Positions 1 through 10,890 of a stretch of 64,000 bases of DNA are shown piece by piece (the first letter of the stretch is position 1; each line of letters begins with the position of its first letter). The notes under the pieces were generated by a model. That model did no database searches and was not told where the DNA came from. It worked only from the letters and a program-made list of their open reading frames with translations. The stretch is from NCBI GenBank assembly GCA_037957365.1, contig JARHVA010001176.1, positions 62,001 through 126,000 of the forward strand, given 5' to 3'. The translations under genes and the position numbers were made by a program. This DNA comes from Torreya grandis. Its lineage: Eukaryota; Streptophyta; Pinopsida; Cupressales; Taxaceae.

Positions 1-1160
1 CCCTTATAGGCACACTCTATACACCATAAGATTAATTTAGGCTTATCATGTTCATGCATCTCATTCATCCTCCTCATAAAATCATCTAAATTAGCCTCTA
101 TTTTTGATCCCATCGATGGAAGATTTGAATAATCTTTTATTTCTTCAACTCTTATTGTAGTAGACTGATCATCAGCCTTGGTGGAGAACTAAGTTTTCAC
201 AATAGTAAACCTTATTCTTGGTCTTAAGCCCTATACAAAACAAGTAGCCTTATCTTTATCTTCTAGTATAAAATTTATTGTATTCATCATATTAGAGAAC
301 CTATGATCATATTATCTAACTATTTCAACTTATTTTTATCAAATTTTTAATATCCTAAATCACTTGACTAGAGCATTTTTTTAATATAAATTATGCTATT
401 AGTAAATCTTTAAATTATGTGAAATCTAGGGCATTAACATTTCTTTTGTAACTTAACTCAAAAGCACATCCTCCCAAATCCCCTACCAGTTTACATTTCT
501 TCACATCATCTGATGTTACCGCTTTTACAACCCATTTCATCTCATAGGTAACTAAGTATTGTTTAGGATTCAAAGATCCATCATAATAAATTAAAGGCAC
601 AAGCATACCTACATGAAGTACCATAGTTAGTAGATTTTTATTCATTACTACAATTGTCTAAATACTAGTAACTATAACTAGTAGTATCTGTGCACCAGTC
701 ATTACATAGTTAAGTGAGTGTGTAGTGGCTACTATGACTATAGGCTACTTCACACTAATATTTTTAGGAATAACCAAAAATCCTATTTCTTATAACTTTT
801 TTATTTATAATTCTCATTTGGTTTCTATACTAAGCCTTCCAAACTTGTTGATAAAGGAATCTAACCAACCTCAATCAACTTCTCTCTATATATGTTTTCT
901 ACCTTTTATAAATAAAGTGGGCTTGGGAGATGTGTACCCTTGAAATGAATGATGCTTATTTTTAACTTCTTAATTTGAAATTGAACCTATAATATTAATA
1001 CCTTAAAATTTAACATTTTATTATGAACTTCCTTCTTGGCTATAGTGAAAAACTCCTCACTTAACTATGACCTACCTCTACTTCCTAACTGATCTACCTC
1101 AACATCACTACTTCCAGCATCCTCTTCCTTATTGGGCCCTTTCTCGTATTCTACATACTC
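1..1160 (-). pseudogene. Degenerate Ty3/gypsy-type gag relic, cut by window edge
   Basis: Read on the minus strand, several open segments line up into a retrotransposon gag (capsid and nucleocapsid protein). The segment at 415-645 carries YYDGSLNPKQYL, the F/YDG-x-NP motif typical of the start of a gag domain. The segment below it carries RFSNMMNTI, then GLRPRIRF near 205-230, a common gag landmark. The last codons at 1-30 read CIECAYKG, the first half of a CCHC zinc knuckle whose remaining residues lie outside the window. In-frame stops lie at 312-314 (TAA), 231-233 (TAG) and 189-191 (TAG), so it is dead. An acidic stretch (DVEVDQLGS, about 1,081-1,125) continues the coding look upstream. 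The family is inferred from motifs only; a precise lineage cannot be given. Confidence 0.68.
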
Positions 1161-2060
1161 TTATCTTTCATTATATTTCACACCTTTTCTTGACAACCTT
1201 TCTTTTCTAGCATATTTCCATTACATATCTCCATCTCTATTAACTTCTTATTTACACCTAGTCCTACTCGTAGTTATTTCAGGGTCATGTGTTCTTATTC
1301 CACCTTCTTTATTATCATAGCTCTATTTCAAGTCCTATAATTTTATTTTCTTTTAGAGTCATCTCACCTTCCATCTTATAGGATTAGGTTTAATTTCCTC
1401 TTACTCATATTTTCATCAACCACTTTCACTCGCATGCACCCCCATAGTGCCCAAAGTGACTACTCCATATTGGTCAGAGTAGGCACCATGAATTTTTCCA
1501 AAACCAACATCTTGATTAGTAAAGGTATTCACTACAAAAATTTCCCTCTAATTCCTTGGACAAATTTATCTTTTACAGTCTCAAAATTTATGTATCCTTA
1601 TACTATGAAATCTATGATATAACCATCAATCATAGTCTTTGTCTAGTAATCTACTTCTTGAGACTAGTCGGTATATAGGTTACACAATATTTTTAGTTTA
1701 TCCTCAATCCAAATTATAAATTATGTTCTCCTTAAATTGAAGTAATAGTATTATAGTCTTACTAACCATGTAGCTAATAATACAAGTAATTCACACCATA
1801 AAATTTCATAGATTCACCATAGATGTGTTCTTGGTCAAGCTCTTCTATAGTTTTTTTGACTCTTCATGCTTCTTCCTCTTTAAAATTCATAATTCTCTCA
1901 TCTATCCATAATTATACATTTGTCAACCCTGAAAACCATCTCAACATAGTTCATCTAATTTGGTTCCATGCTCACCACACCATTTTTAGCATAAATTTTT
2001 AGAATTACACCAAAACATGCTAATTAGAGTGATAGCTTGTATAGTGGAGATTATAAGGCA
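1161..2060 (-). pseudogene. Coding-like decayed sequence upstream of the gag relic
   Basis: The minus strand keeps short coding-like runs, the clearest near 1,740-1,930 (EELDQEHIYGESMKF within about 40 codons, one internal TGA). It lies directly upstream of the gag relic in the same orientation, so it is probably the 5-prime part of that element's coding region. No domain is recognised. Plus-strand frames at 1,132-1,320 and 1,434-1,622 look like low-complexity shadows. Confidence 0.35.
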
Positions 2061-2927
2061 TTACAGAGATGGGAATAGTATAAACCATCCATGATGTCTT
2101 TAAATAGATCAAAGAACATGTCAAAGTAGATATAAACATAACTAGTATCTCATTAGATTATAGAATAAAGTAAAATAGAGTATTAATTGCACATACAACA
2201 TACTTAAAATAAGATAAGGAAAACCATAACAAGACAATTTTATTAATCTCTATCAACACATCAAAATAGATTCTATTACATCAAAGTACTATTTATAGCC
2301 TTTTACAATCATGTTTTCTCTTTACCTTCTAGCTTTCTAAGATATAAAATGAAAGACTCTTCTCATTATTCAAATACCCAATTAAGATTTCAAGGATAAA
2401 TACATACGAAAGTTATACAAATGATAAAATCATATACTTTTCACATGTGGTTATCTTATATACTTCATAGTTTTTTAATCAAGATCCATTCTTTGTCCAA
2501 TAAGAAACCTAAAGAAAAATAATCGAATATATAATATAATAGAGTGAATCAATGAGATAGTTAATAGGGTGGAAGGTGTATACAAATTAAAAAGGCTATA
2601 TTGAATCTTTTATTGTCTAGGCTTGTCAATGTATCATACTAAATTAATTCATATCTTACCATTGGTTTTTATAAGGGAAATAAATAAACCCATTAACATG
2701 TTTTTTTCATATATCATCATGTAAAAACACGTTTGATTCTCATTCAAGAAATAAAATTCCTCCTTAGTAAGGTTAAATTTGGCCTTCATCTCAAGCCATG
2801 AAAACTATTTTTAAGTGTCAGTTGAAGAGGATTAAAATGGTTTGAATACCTCTTCTAAATAAGCATAGGAATTTATCCTAGGGCACCTCAGAATTAAAAT
2901 TCATGAAATTTATAAATACATGTATGA
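2061..2927. other. A+T-rich stretch, nothing identified
   Basis: No frame longer than short random ones, no tandem repeat and no RNA gene is seen. It may hold a decayed LTR for the gag relic to its left, but no matching partner is inside the window. Confidence 0.5.
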
Positions 2928-4096
2928 AACTTATTCCCTTTCCAAAAAATCCTTATATGTACTCTTGACCACAAATTTTCCACAAATTTTGATTAACACA
3001 TGTGCAAAGAGAATGGTATGAAAATTAAACCCTTTCCACACATTATGGCCATAAGGGATTATTGAGGATATGAAATGTCTAACTCATATCTTTTATTCAT
3101 CTTTTCATTAAATGGCATGAGGGATCCACATATAAAAAAGAGCTAGGCCTCCTTTTTAAGCTACATAACTTTTCATCCTCGCATGGTAACATAGCAAACA
3201 ATGTTCTCATTTCACCTTATTATAAAAGACCTCATAGTATATATTGTTGCATGAAAATGAGAACAAATGGGGAAAATAAAAAGGAGATTTATATAATTTT
3301 TAAAAAAGAATAGAATTATAAGTACATAATATCTTAATATGTATCAATTTTGAGGCACCTATATTGGATTTGTCACGTACTTTTTCATGTTGAAAGGTTA
3401 CACATTGATTAATGGATCAACTAATTTTTTCAAAAATTTATCATTGATTGGTTACATATGATCTTAAAATATACATAATCATTTGTTTGAAAACCTTCAC
3501 AAATGAAAAATAATAAAAATCATTAATTTTATCCTTTAAACATCCAACTAACCCCAAATGTAAGATGTTTTAGCATGGAAAATAGTAATAAAACAACCAC
3601 AATATAGTTAGTGTAGGTCACATTAGGACCTTTGTTTCCCATTCACATCTAATACTACAAATTTTAGATGATGGACATAATAATTATGGTTCCTGAGTCA
3701 AAAAAATAATAGAATCATGAAGAGATACCTAATAAACATGAAGAAGATAAAAAAATATCTTTGACCAGAGATTGAGGATTTAAATCAAAATGTGTATACT
3801 TCACATGATGAACCTCATATTTTATCACGTTGAGTTGGGAATCATGTAACATGAAAGACTGAATTTAATCTACTATAGATTCATAAAGGTATGTTATATA
3901 TTGATATTCACCATCTAGGAGTTGTTATTTTGACATTTGGTGACTGTCATGAATTAAAAATTGAATTACAGAAATTACTCAATAATTTATAAACTTTTAC
4001 ATCCATCCAATCATTGACTGTATTTTTTTTATATATGTATATACAGTCTTGCATACCATGCTCAATAATATTGGGTGAATGAAAACCTTTCTTGCA
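2928..4096 (+). repeat. Direct repeat, copy 1 (about 1.1 kb)
   Basis: This copy and 4,616-5,745 align along their whole length. Shared landmarks include a run near 3,040 (CTTTCCACACATTAT), GGCATGAGGGATCCACATA near 3,115 and 4,778, and TTAATGGAT/TTAATTGAT near 3,410 and 5,070. The copies are well diverged by eye. No coding frame is visible and no TG...CA ends were found. Confidence 0.75.
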
Positions 4097-4109
4097 CAAT
4101 TTGTATAAT

Positions 4110-4600
4110 TATTTATTTCTCTTGATGATGGATCAGTCATGTTGATTCCAAAAAATTAACCAAGGTATTATGATTTTTAAAATTTATTTTATAGGAATAA
4201 TCCTTGGAGTTCTAGTAAAATAGCTTAGGAATGGTAAACCCAAGGAGCACCATAAAAAAAACCTTAGGTCATTATTTTTATCTTAGGCTATACATATACC
4301 ATTCATATTATTTTAATACCCATAAATGATTGATATTGATTTTAAATATTATTTTTTCAAGGAATTATGTTGATTTAATGGTGAAAAACATTATGGACTT
4401 TTTTGGAGTATCATGAAAAGATATTATATAACTCAAGCTAGAATTAAAACTTAAACTTCCAAATAGATAGTATGGTAATTATTATTATGTACATCTTAAG
4501 TAATTTGTTTAGTTTTCATTTCTTTATTTGAACCAAATGCAACAAATTTAATCTTCAATGTAATACATATATTATCTTCTCCACATTCTCAATCATTTCA
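4110..4600 (+). repeat. Dispersed 0.5-kb module, copy at 4.1 kb
   Basis: It starts with TTTCTCTTGATGATGGATCA, passes TAGGAATGGTAAACCC and TTTTAATACCCATAAAT, and ends in a segment with ACCAAATGCAACAAATTT. The same order of landmarks occurs at 10,421-10,890, so this is a mobile or duplicated module. It sits between the two copies of the 1.1-kb direct repeat. No coding content is seen. Confidence 0.7.
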
Positions 4601-4615
4601 TAAAATATTCTCGAG

Positions 4616-5745
4616 ACTTATAAACATTCTTAACCACAAATGTGCCATTAGTTTTGATGGTCACATGTGGAAAGAGAATGCTATGAATATTAAACTCTTT
4701 CCACACATTATTTCCATAAGGGCTTCTTAAGGATATGTAATATCTAACTAATAAATTCCATGCATCTTTCTATTCAATGGCATGAGGGATCCACATAGTA
4801 AAAATATATAGGCCCATTTTTTAAGATGCATGTTTTTTAATCCTCTCATAGTAACATAGAAATTAATCTTCTCATTTCACCTTATTCAAAAATATCACAT
4901 TATATATTGCTACATGTAAATGAGAAGAGCTAAGGAAAATACAAATGAAGTTCATATAATTTGGATAAATGAATAAAATAATCACATAAATTGTTGAGAT
5001 GTATCAATTTAAAGGTGAATATATTATTATTTTGTCACATATTTATCCATGTTTAAAGGTTCCACATTGATTAATTGATAAATTATGTTTCTCAAAAATT
5101 TCTTGTTCACTAGTGACATATGGTCTTAATCTACATGTTTAGCTATTTCAAAACCTATAAAAATAAAGTAATGAACTCATTAATTTTATCCTTTAAACAT
5201 CCAATGAACCCCAAAGGTAAGGGGTCATAACATATAAAATAGTAACAAAGTTACTGTAGTATCATTACTCTAGGTTGTAATAAGAGCATTTTTTCCCATT
5301 TGCATCAAAAACTACACATGTTTTTATGATGAGCATAAGAATTAGGCTTGTAAAAATAATAGGCTCAACAAACATAAACATGAATAATATAAAAGAAATA
5401 TCTTCAACTAAGGATTAAGGATTTAAATTAATGTTTTCATACTTTACACAACAAAGCTCATGTTTTATTGCATCAACTTGGGAATCATGTAACTTGACTA
5501 ACTAAATTTAAGCCACTATATATTCATAAAGATATATTACAAGTTGATATTCACCATCTATAAAATTAAATTTTGAGATTAGATGACCTTCATTAATTTT
5601 AAATTGAATTATGGACATTACTCAATAATTTATTAGCTTTGCAATAATTACAATTATTGACCCTACCATACTTAATAGATGTAAATATGGACACATACCA
5701 TGTTGAATAAGATTGGGTTAATGAAAACCTTTATTGCATGGTTTT
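4616..5745 (+). repeat. Direct repeat, copy 2 (about 1.1 kb)
   Basis: Second copy of the sequence at 2,928-4,096, in the same orientation, ending near TTAATGAAAACCTTTATTGC (compare 4,075-4,095). The unit-to-unit offset drifts from about 1,688 to 1,650 bases because of indels. Confidence 0.75.
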
Positions 5746-6290
5746 AAATCATATTTTTTAATTTGGTTAACTAATGGAAGTTCAAATGCCTTGGTAGAAT
5801 ATATGTCCCCTCTATTAGACATGCTTAACCAACACAGACTTATAACCTTAGTAAAATGGTTTTATTATTTATAGATTTTTTGCATTATAACTTTAATAGA
5901 ATGGTGTGGTACTCTTTCCTAAAACCTTATAATGGTGTTAGTTGTTTTTTTAGATAATATTATTAAAAACTTATATATAATAGAAAATATTATTATTAAT
6001 TTTAAAACCTTTTATATTAAATATAATATTATTATTTTTAATCATGTGTATGTTTTTTTAAGTAATGACTAAAACATACATGAGTAAAAAGCCAAGGCAG
6101 AAGGAGTGGAAGACATTTAATAGTTTATATGTGTGGTAAGATAGGGTAGAAGGAATGGAAGACCTTAAATAATTTATAAGATATTCCAATGGTGTGGATA
6201 TCCAAATCCCAGATATTCTTGGACTTGGAGAGAGAGGCCGAGGAAGAAGAAAAAAGATTCAGTGAAATTCAACAAAGGAATAGTTTGAGT
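5746..6290. other. A+T-rich stretch before the minisatellite
   Basis: No gene is seen. Two isolated GAAGACNTT-like motifs, near 6,106 and 6,148, resemble the core of the 63-bp minisatellite that follows, so the array may once have extended this way. Confidence 0.4.
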
Positions 6291-6995
6291 TATTGTAGAC
6301 CTTAGGAGAGAAGATTTCTTGAGTAGAAGTAATTTCATTTTGAATTTCAATCAGAGCAAGATAAGTAATGGTAATAATAGAAGACCTTTATCAATTAAAA
6401 TTTGATTTTCATTCTAAGCAGGACTAAGTAACACATTTTCAATTTGAATTTCAATATGAGTAGGAGAAAGTAATGATAACTGGAGAAGACCTTCAGTAAT
6501 TAAAATTTGAATTTCAATCTAAGAAGGAGGAAGAGATGGTAATTATGGAAGACCTTCAACAATTTAATTTTGATTTTCATTCTAAGTAGGAGGAAGTAAC
6601 AGTAACTATGGAATACCTTCAACAATTTCAATTTGAATTTCACTCTGAGCAGGAGGAAGTAATGATAATTATAGAATACCTTCAGCATTTTCAATTTGAA
6701 TTTTAATCTGAGCAGGAGGAAGTAATGGTAATTATAGAAGACCTTCAACAATTAGAATTTGAATTTTAATCTAAGTGGGAGGAAGTAATGGTAATTGCAG
6801 AAGACCTTCAGTAATTTTATTTTGAATTTCAATTGGAGGGGGAGGAAGTAACACAACTCCAATTTGAATTTTAGTTTGAGCGTGAGGAAGTAATGGTCAC
6901 TACGGAAGACCTTTAGCAACTTCAATTTGAATTTAAATCTAAGTGGAAGTAAGTAATGGTAATTATGTAAGATCTTTAGAAATCTAAAGTTCACT
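6291..6995 (+). repeat. 63-bp minisatellite, unit of 21 codons
   Basis: Units begin with GAAGACCTTCAACAATTT or a variant. Starts at 6,485, 6,548, 6,611, 6,674, 6,737 and 6,800 are exactly 63 bases apart. Two larger intervals of 105 bases (6,380 to 6,485 and 6,800 to 6,905) each equal one full unit plus one unit missing 21 bases, so the variant was copied with the array. On the plus strand each unit reads EDLQQFQFEFQSE then QEEVMVI, Glu/Gln rich, with stops only at positions explained by single changes such as CAA to TAA. The minus-strand frames over the array (6,500-6,994) are more likely shadows. It could be the relic of a repetitive coding exon or a plain minisatellite. Confidence 0.88.
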
Positions 6996-7504
6996 TTTAT
7001 TTGGTTAAAGGGAGCAAGAGTAGAAGGAGAAGGATACTTCTTCCATTAGGACATGGATGAGAAGGAAAGCAAGGGTAAAGAGGAGATGGATATGTCCCAA
7101 TTCTGAGTGGAATGGGAGTAGCCCATTATACCATTGACACCCTTCATAATTTTGATTGGAAATATACATGGGAGAGTTTTAGTGTGGAAGACCTTCAGCA
7201 TTCTAAATTCCAATTTGAGCAAGAAAAATAGAACACCTATTTTGACATGGATGGGAACAAAAGGAGAAAAATGAGAATTCTTCTAATAGGACATGTGTGA
7301 GAAGGAAAACAAGGACAAGGAGAAGATGAAGATGACCTAGATATAGGTATATTGAAGGTTGTCCATACCATCAACAACATCCCCCTTAATATTGAATGGC
7401 AAGCAGGATGGGAAAGAATCAGTTCTATAATCTGATAGAAGGGATCTTTTGGGTGTAATTTGAAAAATAAAATTAGAGTAGAAGTTGCTCACATCACCTA
7501 TTAG
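6996..7504 (+). other. Diverged continuation of the GAAGACCTT repeat region
   Basis: Scattered degenerate copies of the minisatellite core occur, for example GTGGAAGACCTTCAGCATT near 7,183, followed by a match to the unit interior (AATTTGAGCAAGA). No uninterrupted frame is present until 7,505. Confidence 0.4.
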
Positions 7505-8098
7505 TTTTATTTAAGATTCCCTAATCATGTAGGGAGTGAATCTACCTTGGGTTTTTATGAGCAGATCCTAGTCCCAAAAAAGTCTCAAGAGTGGAAGGAA
7601 CAGCAGACCTTCAATAGCCTAAATTTTATTTCAATCTGGAAAACTAGAACAATATTAGGTTTTCTTCGGTGGTCCTTATATGGGGTAGATTATGGAGGAT
7701 CCCACCCCAAGATCCTCTTTCAAGATAAGTTGGGTATTAGAGGAACCCACTCCCCTGGTTCTTTGAGTGGCATGGATATTAGAGGAGTCCATGCTTTAAC
7801 CCCTTTTGATGGCTTAGACAATGGAAAAATCCATTTATCTCATCTGAGCATCAGAAGTAATTTGGTTTATTTATTGTCCTTCATTACGGTAGAAGATGGA
7901 GGATTCCACCCTAGGATTATATTTTGGGTCAAGATGGGTGTTAGAGGAACCCACTCCCCTATTCTTTTGAATGGCATGTTTATTAGAGGAGACCATGTTT
8001 TAAACTTATCTGATCACCTAGATAATGGAAAAATCCATTTACTTCATCCTAACATAGTTAGTATTTTGGTCTATCTCAAAGTGCTTATTTATATGTAA
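7505..8098 (+). CDS. Unrecognised 198-codon open frame with internal duplication
   Basis: The frame is open from 7,505 (after a TAG at 7,502) to the TAA at 8,096-8,098. It lacks an upstream ATG; the first in-frame ATG is near 7,770. A 204-base segment starting at 7,694 (GGAGGATCCCACC) is repeated in frame from 7,898 (GGAGGATTCCACC), giving two copies of about 68 residues. Each copy holds spaced motifs GGxHP, RGTHSP, RGxH and NGKIHL, themselves roughly 14 residues apart. I do not recognise a domain, signal peptide or membrane segment. The lack of a start and the decayed copies downstream make a piece of an old repetitive gene more likely than a live one, but an open frame this long is unusual in this A+T-rich setting. 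Confidence 0.45.
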   Translation, partial: FYLRFPNHVGSESTLGFYEQILVPKKSQEWKEQQTFNSLNFISIWKTRTILGFLRWSLYGVDYGGSHPKILFQDKLGIRGTHSPGSLSGMDIRGVHALTPFDGLDNGKIHLSHLSIRSNLVYLLSFITVEDGGFHPRIIFWVKMGVRGTHSPILLNGMFIRGDHVLNLSDHLDNGKIHLLHPNIVSILVYLKVLIYM

Positions 8099-9230
8099 TG
8101 TTGGTTTTTAAGAGTAATAAAATCTATGTAAGTTCTTTTGTTGGGTTTAGAAGGACCATGTTTTTTGGTTGCATCCTTCTGTAATTTAAGAGTGGATGTT
8201 AGAGGAGCCCACCCTAGGTTTCACCAAGTTATGGGACTCAAAGAATCAAATCAGTTATGGATGAATTATTTTTGGGGTTTGTTATCTTATTTAGTCATTT
8301 TTGGTAGTGTGGAGGTTACATGGAATACCTAGGTGGAAGAAGACCATCTTCTTTGGATGGTCTTTTATCCATCAATGTCCTTAGGAATGATATGACAAAG
8401 GGGGTCCACCCTTTGAGATTCAATATTTTGTTTCATATTTTTAGGTTTAATGGTTGAGGGAATCTTAAAACCCCCTTGATATGATTCATAAAGGTTATGG
8501 TTCTAAGTGGGAAGATAATCCCATTGTTGTGATTCATCTATGTTATGGTTGTGTAGAAGACCCATGGGTAGAAGACCTCATTTTTTAGTTGAACTTATGT
8601 TTTATATTTTTTTTTCTTATTGTGCTTTGATAAGTTAAAGGAGCCTCAAAATTCCCTTATTTTTCCAAGGTTGTGTGTACCTTTAATTCTTTTGTTAATG
8701 GTTATGGGAGCCTCAAAAATCCCTTTTTATGCTTTGAATAAGTTGTGAATATTAGCGAGAAGATAAACCCACTAACTATAACTCTATTGTATGGAGGCTA
8801 TGTGGAAGACCCTAGTGGTGGAAGACCTTCTCTGGCAGATATTTTGGTTCTTATTTCCCTTAGAGAAGACACAAAATAGGGAGATATCCCTTCAAGATTC
8901 ACTATTTAGTAACATCTTTATGTACTACAGGTTACGAAATCCTTAAAGCCCTTGGTTGTGAGAACCCTTAAAACCCTCATGTTCTCTAGTCTCACGAAGG
9001 TCATAGGTACCTTTAATTTACTTTTTTAAGGTTGGGAGAACCTTCAAACCCTCTTTGCTATACTTGGTTGTTAGGGGGATCCTTTTTTACCCTCTTTGTT
9101 GACCTGGATGTGAGTCCACTTGTCAAAACCCTCACCTCACTAGTTCATAGCTCTAGTTTAAAAAGTGTTTTATCCAATCAAATTAAAAAAAAATCCCACA
9201 CAAATTTAAAAAATAAATAAACTAGATATC
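8099..9230 (+). pseudogene. Decayed continuation of the RGxH repeat sequence
   Basis: A weaker copy of the unit is visible near 8,180-8,225 (DVRGAHPRFHQ on the plus strand). Beyond it, many short motifs such as GGGAGCCTCAAAATCCC, GGAAGACCCTAG and GAGAACCCTTAAAACCCTC recur every few dozen bases. They look like further decayed units of the same repeat mixed with the GAAGACC core. No frame survives except short ones. Confidence 0.4.
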
Positions 9231-9660
9231 TAATTAAAACAATGAACCTAAATCAAAATAACACACATAAAATTAAATAATTAGGGTTAACCTAAAATTA
9301 AAAATAAATAGGGTTAACCTAAAATTAAATCCAATACTCAAAAAAGTAAATAGGGTATCACTTTAACATTAAATAAAAAATTTCAAAAAATATAAAACTA
9401 TATAAAAACAAAAACATAGATAAAATTAAATAAATGGGTCTAACCCAAAATTAAAGCCAATATATTACAAAAATCAAATAGGGTATTTCATTATTCTAGA
9501 GAAAAAATATAAATAGGTGTTCATTAATCTAGATAAGAAAATAAAAAAAAGGTTATTTCATTACTAAAGAGAAAATTCTAAGAATTTGTTTTCATTACTT
9601 TAGAGAAGAGAAAAATAGGTTATTTCATTACTTAGAGAAAATTCACCAAAATTTGGAAGA
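9231..9660. repeat. A+T-rich short tandem repeats with TAGGGTTAACC motifs
   Basis: AATAGGGTTAACCTAAAATT is repeated near 9,280 and 9,307, with a variant (GGGTCTAACCCAAAATTAAA) near 9,436. From about 9,490 to 9,650 a unit like GGTTATTTCATTACT followed by AGAGAAAA recurs four to five times at 45-60 base spacing. No gene is seen. Confidence 0.6.
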
Positions 9661-10390
9661 AGAAAGCACAAAAAATACCAATGAAGAAAAAAGAGAATAT
9701 GTAAATTGTGGAAGTGGGGAACTAAAAATAAATAAATAATAAATATAGAAAGGATGGTGATAGGTGTGTTGACATCTAACATTTGACCTTCGGAAATCAA
9801 ATAGTTTGTTTTTTCTTTAAAAATATTTTGTTGGAGATGCTAAACATGTGCTCTTATGTTTTGAATCTATCATTACACATGGTAATTCCAACATCAAAAA
9901 ATAATTCTCTTTATAGGAAGAATTCCTAGGAATGCTAGCAAAAATCCCTAGGAGTGCTAACAAAAAAACCTAGTACAAGTAAAAAAAATCTTAGGGATAG
10001 TAATGTTTTTTGTGCTTAGTTTAAAATAAGAAAGGAAAATTGAACAAAATGCTCAAAATTCAGGGTAGGATATTGCAAAATAAAAGGTTTTGAAAAAAAA
10101 AAAACTTTGTGAAAATTATGATTTTTTTATGGTGATAAAAAAATTAAGTGATAACGCTTTACAATTTATTTTATACATTATTTTTAAGTTTAAATTTTTC
10201 TTCTTTATTACATCTAAGACAAATTTCTTAAGGGATAGCATTTACCTTATTTTTATATGAATATTTGTTAGCCTAAAAAAATATAACCATATGATAGATT
10301 TGATGCTTTCACAATATATAAAGACTAGATTAAAGTCTTTTGGAAATACTGTGTATAAGTTTTTTACTCAAAATTTCATATCAACATATA
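9661..10390. other. Nothing identified
   Basis: Homopolymer-rich A+T sequence. A few CCTAGGA/CCTAGGAGTGC motifs recur near 9,920-9,990. The short minus-strand frame at 9,600-9,800 has no recognisable content. Confidence 0.4.
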
Positions 10391-10440
10391 TGATTCATCA
10401 TCAAGAGAAATAAATATTTATTTCTCTTGATGATGGATCA
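10391..10440. repeat. Near-perfect 50-bp palindrome
   Basis: The arms TGATTCATCATCAAGAG... and ...CTCTTGATGATGGATCA pair over 24 bases with one mismatch around a TA centre. The right arm is the first bases of the dispersed 0.5-kb module (compare 4,113-4,135), so the palindrome joins that module's edge to an inverted copy of the same edge. It could be a foldback end or a template-switch duplication. Confidence 0.8.
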
Positions 10441-10890
10441 AAGATGTTGATCCAAATAGTTTAATTGAGCTATTAGGAGTGTGAAAATATTATTTATAGT
10501 AACAATCCCTCAAGTGCCACTAAAATACCCTAGGAATGGTAAACCCTAAGAGCACCAGTTAAAAACCCTAGGTCAATGTTTCAAGTAAAGGCCATACATA
10601 TATCGTTCATATTCTTTTAATACCCATAAATAATTTTAATTATTTTTATATATTATATTTTCATGGAATTATGTTTTTGAAATGGTGAAAAAAATTATGT
10701 AATGTGTTTGGGCATCTTAAACAGATATTCTCTAATGCATGCAAGAATAAAAAGTTAAACTTAAAACTATAAGATATGTTAATTATTATTACATATGTTA
10801 TAACCATTATAGTTAGTTTTCCTTTCTTATTTTTAACCAAATATAACAAATTTACTCTAAAATGTAATATGTCTATTATCTTTTCTACAT
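10421..10890 (+). repeat. Dispersed 0.5-kb module, copy at 10.4 kb
   Basis: Matches 4,110-4,600 in order: the CTCTTGATGATGGATCA start, TAGGAATGGTAAACCCTAAG near 10,532, TTTTAATACCCATAAAT near 10,615, and the ACCAAATATAACAAATTTAC segment near 10,836. The minus-strand frame at 10,661-10,849 is a by-product of the repeat. Confidence 0.7.

Noticed and set aside
2928..5745. The two 1.1-kb direct repeats as an LTR pair
   Set aside because: No TG...CA ends, primer site, polypurine tract or coding sequence, and the intervening 0.5 kb is a separately dispersed module.
6500..6994. Minus-strand frames of 80-83 codons over the minisatellite, with LKVFYNYHYFLLLRLKFKL repeats
   Set aside because: The 63-base unit is open on both strands; the plus-strand reading has the more ordinary composition, so these were treated as shadows.
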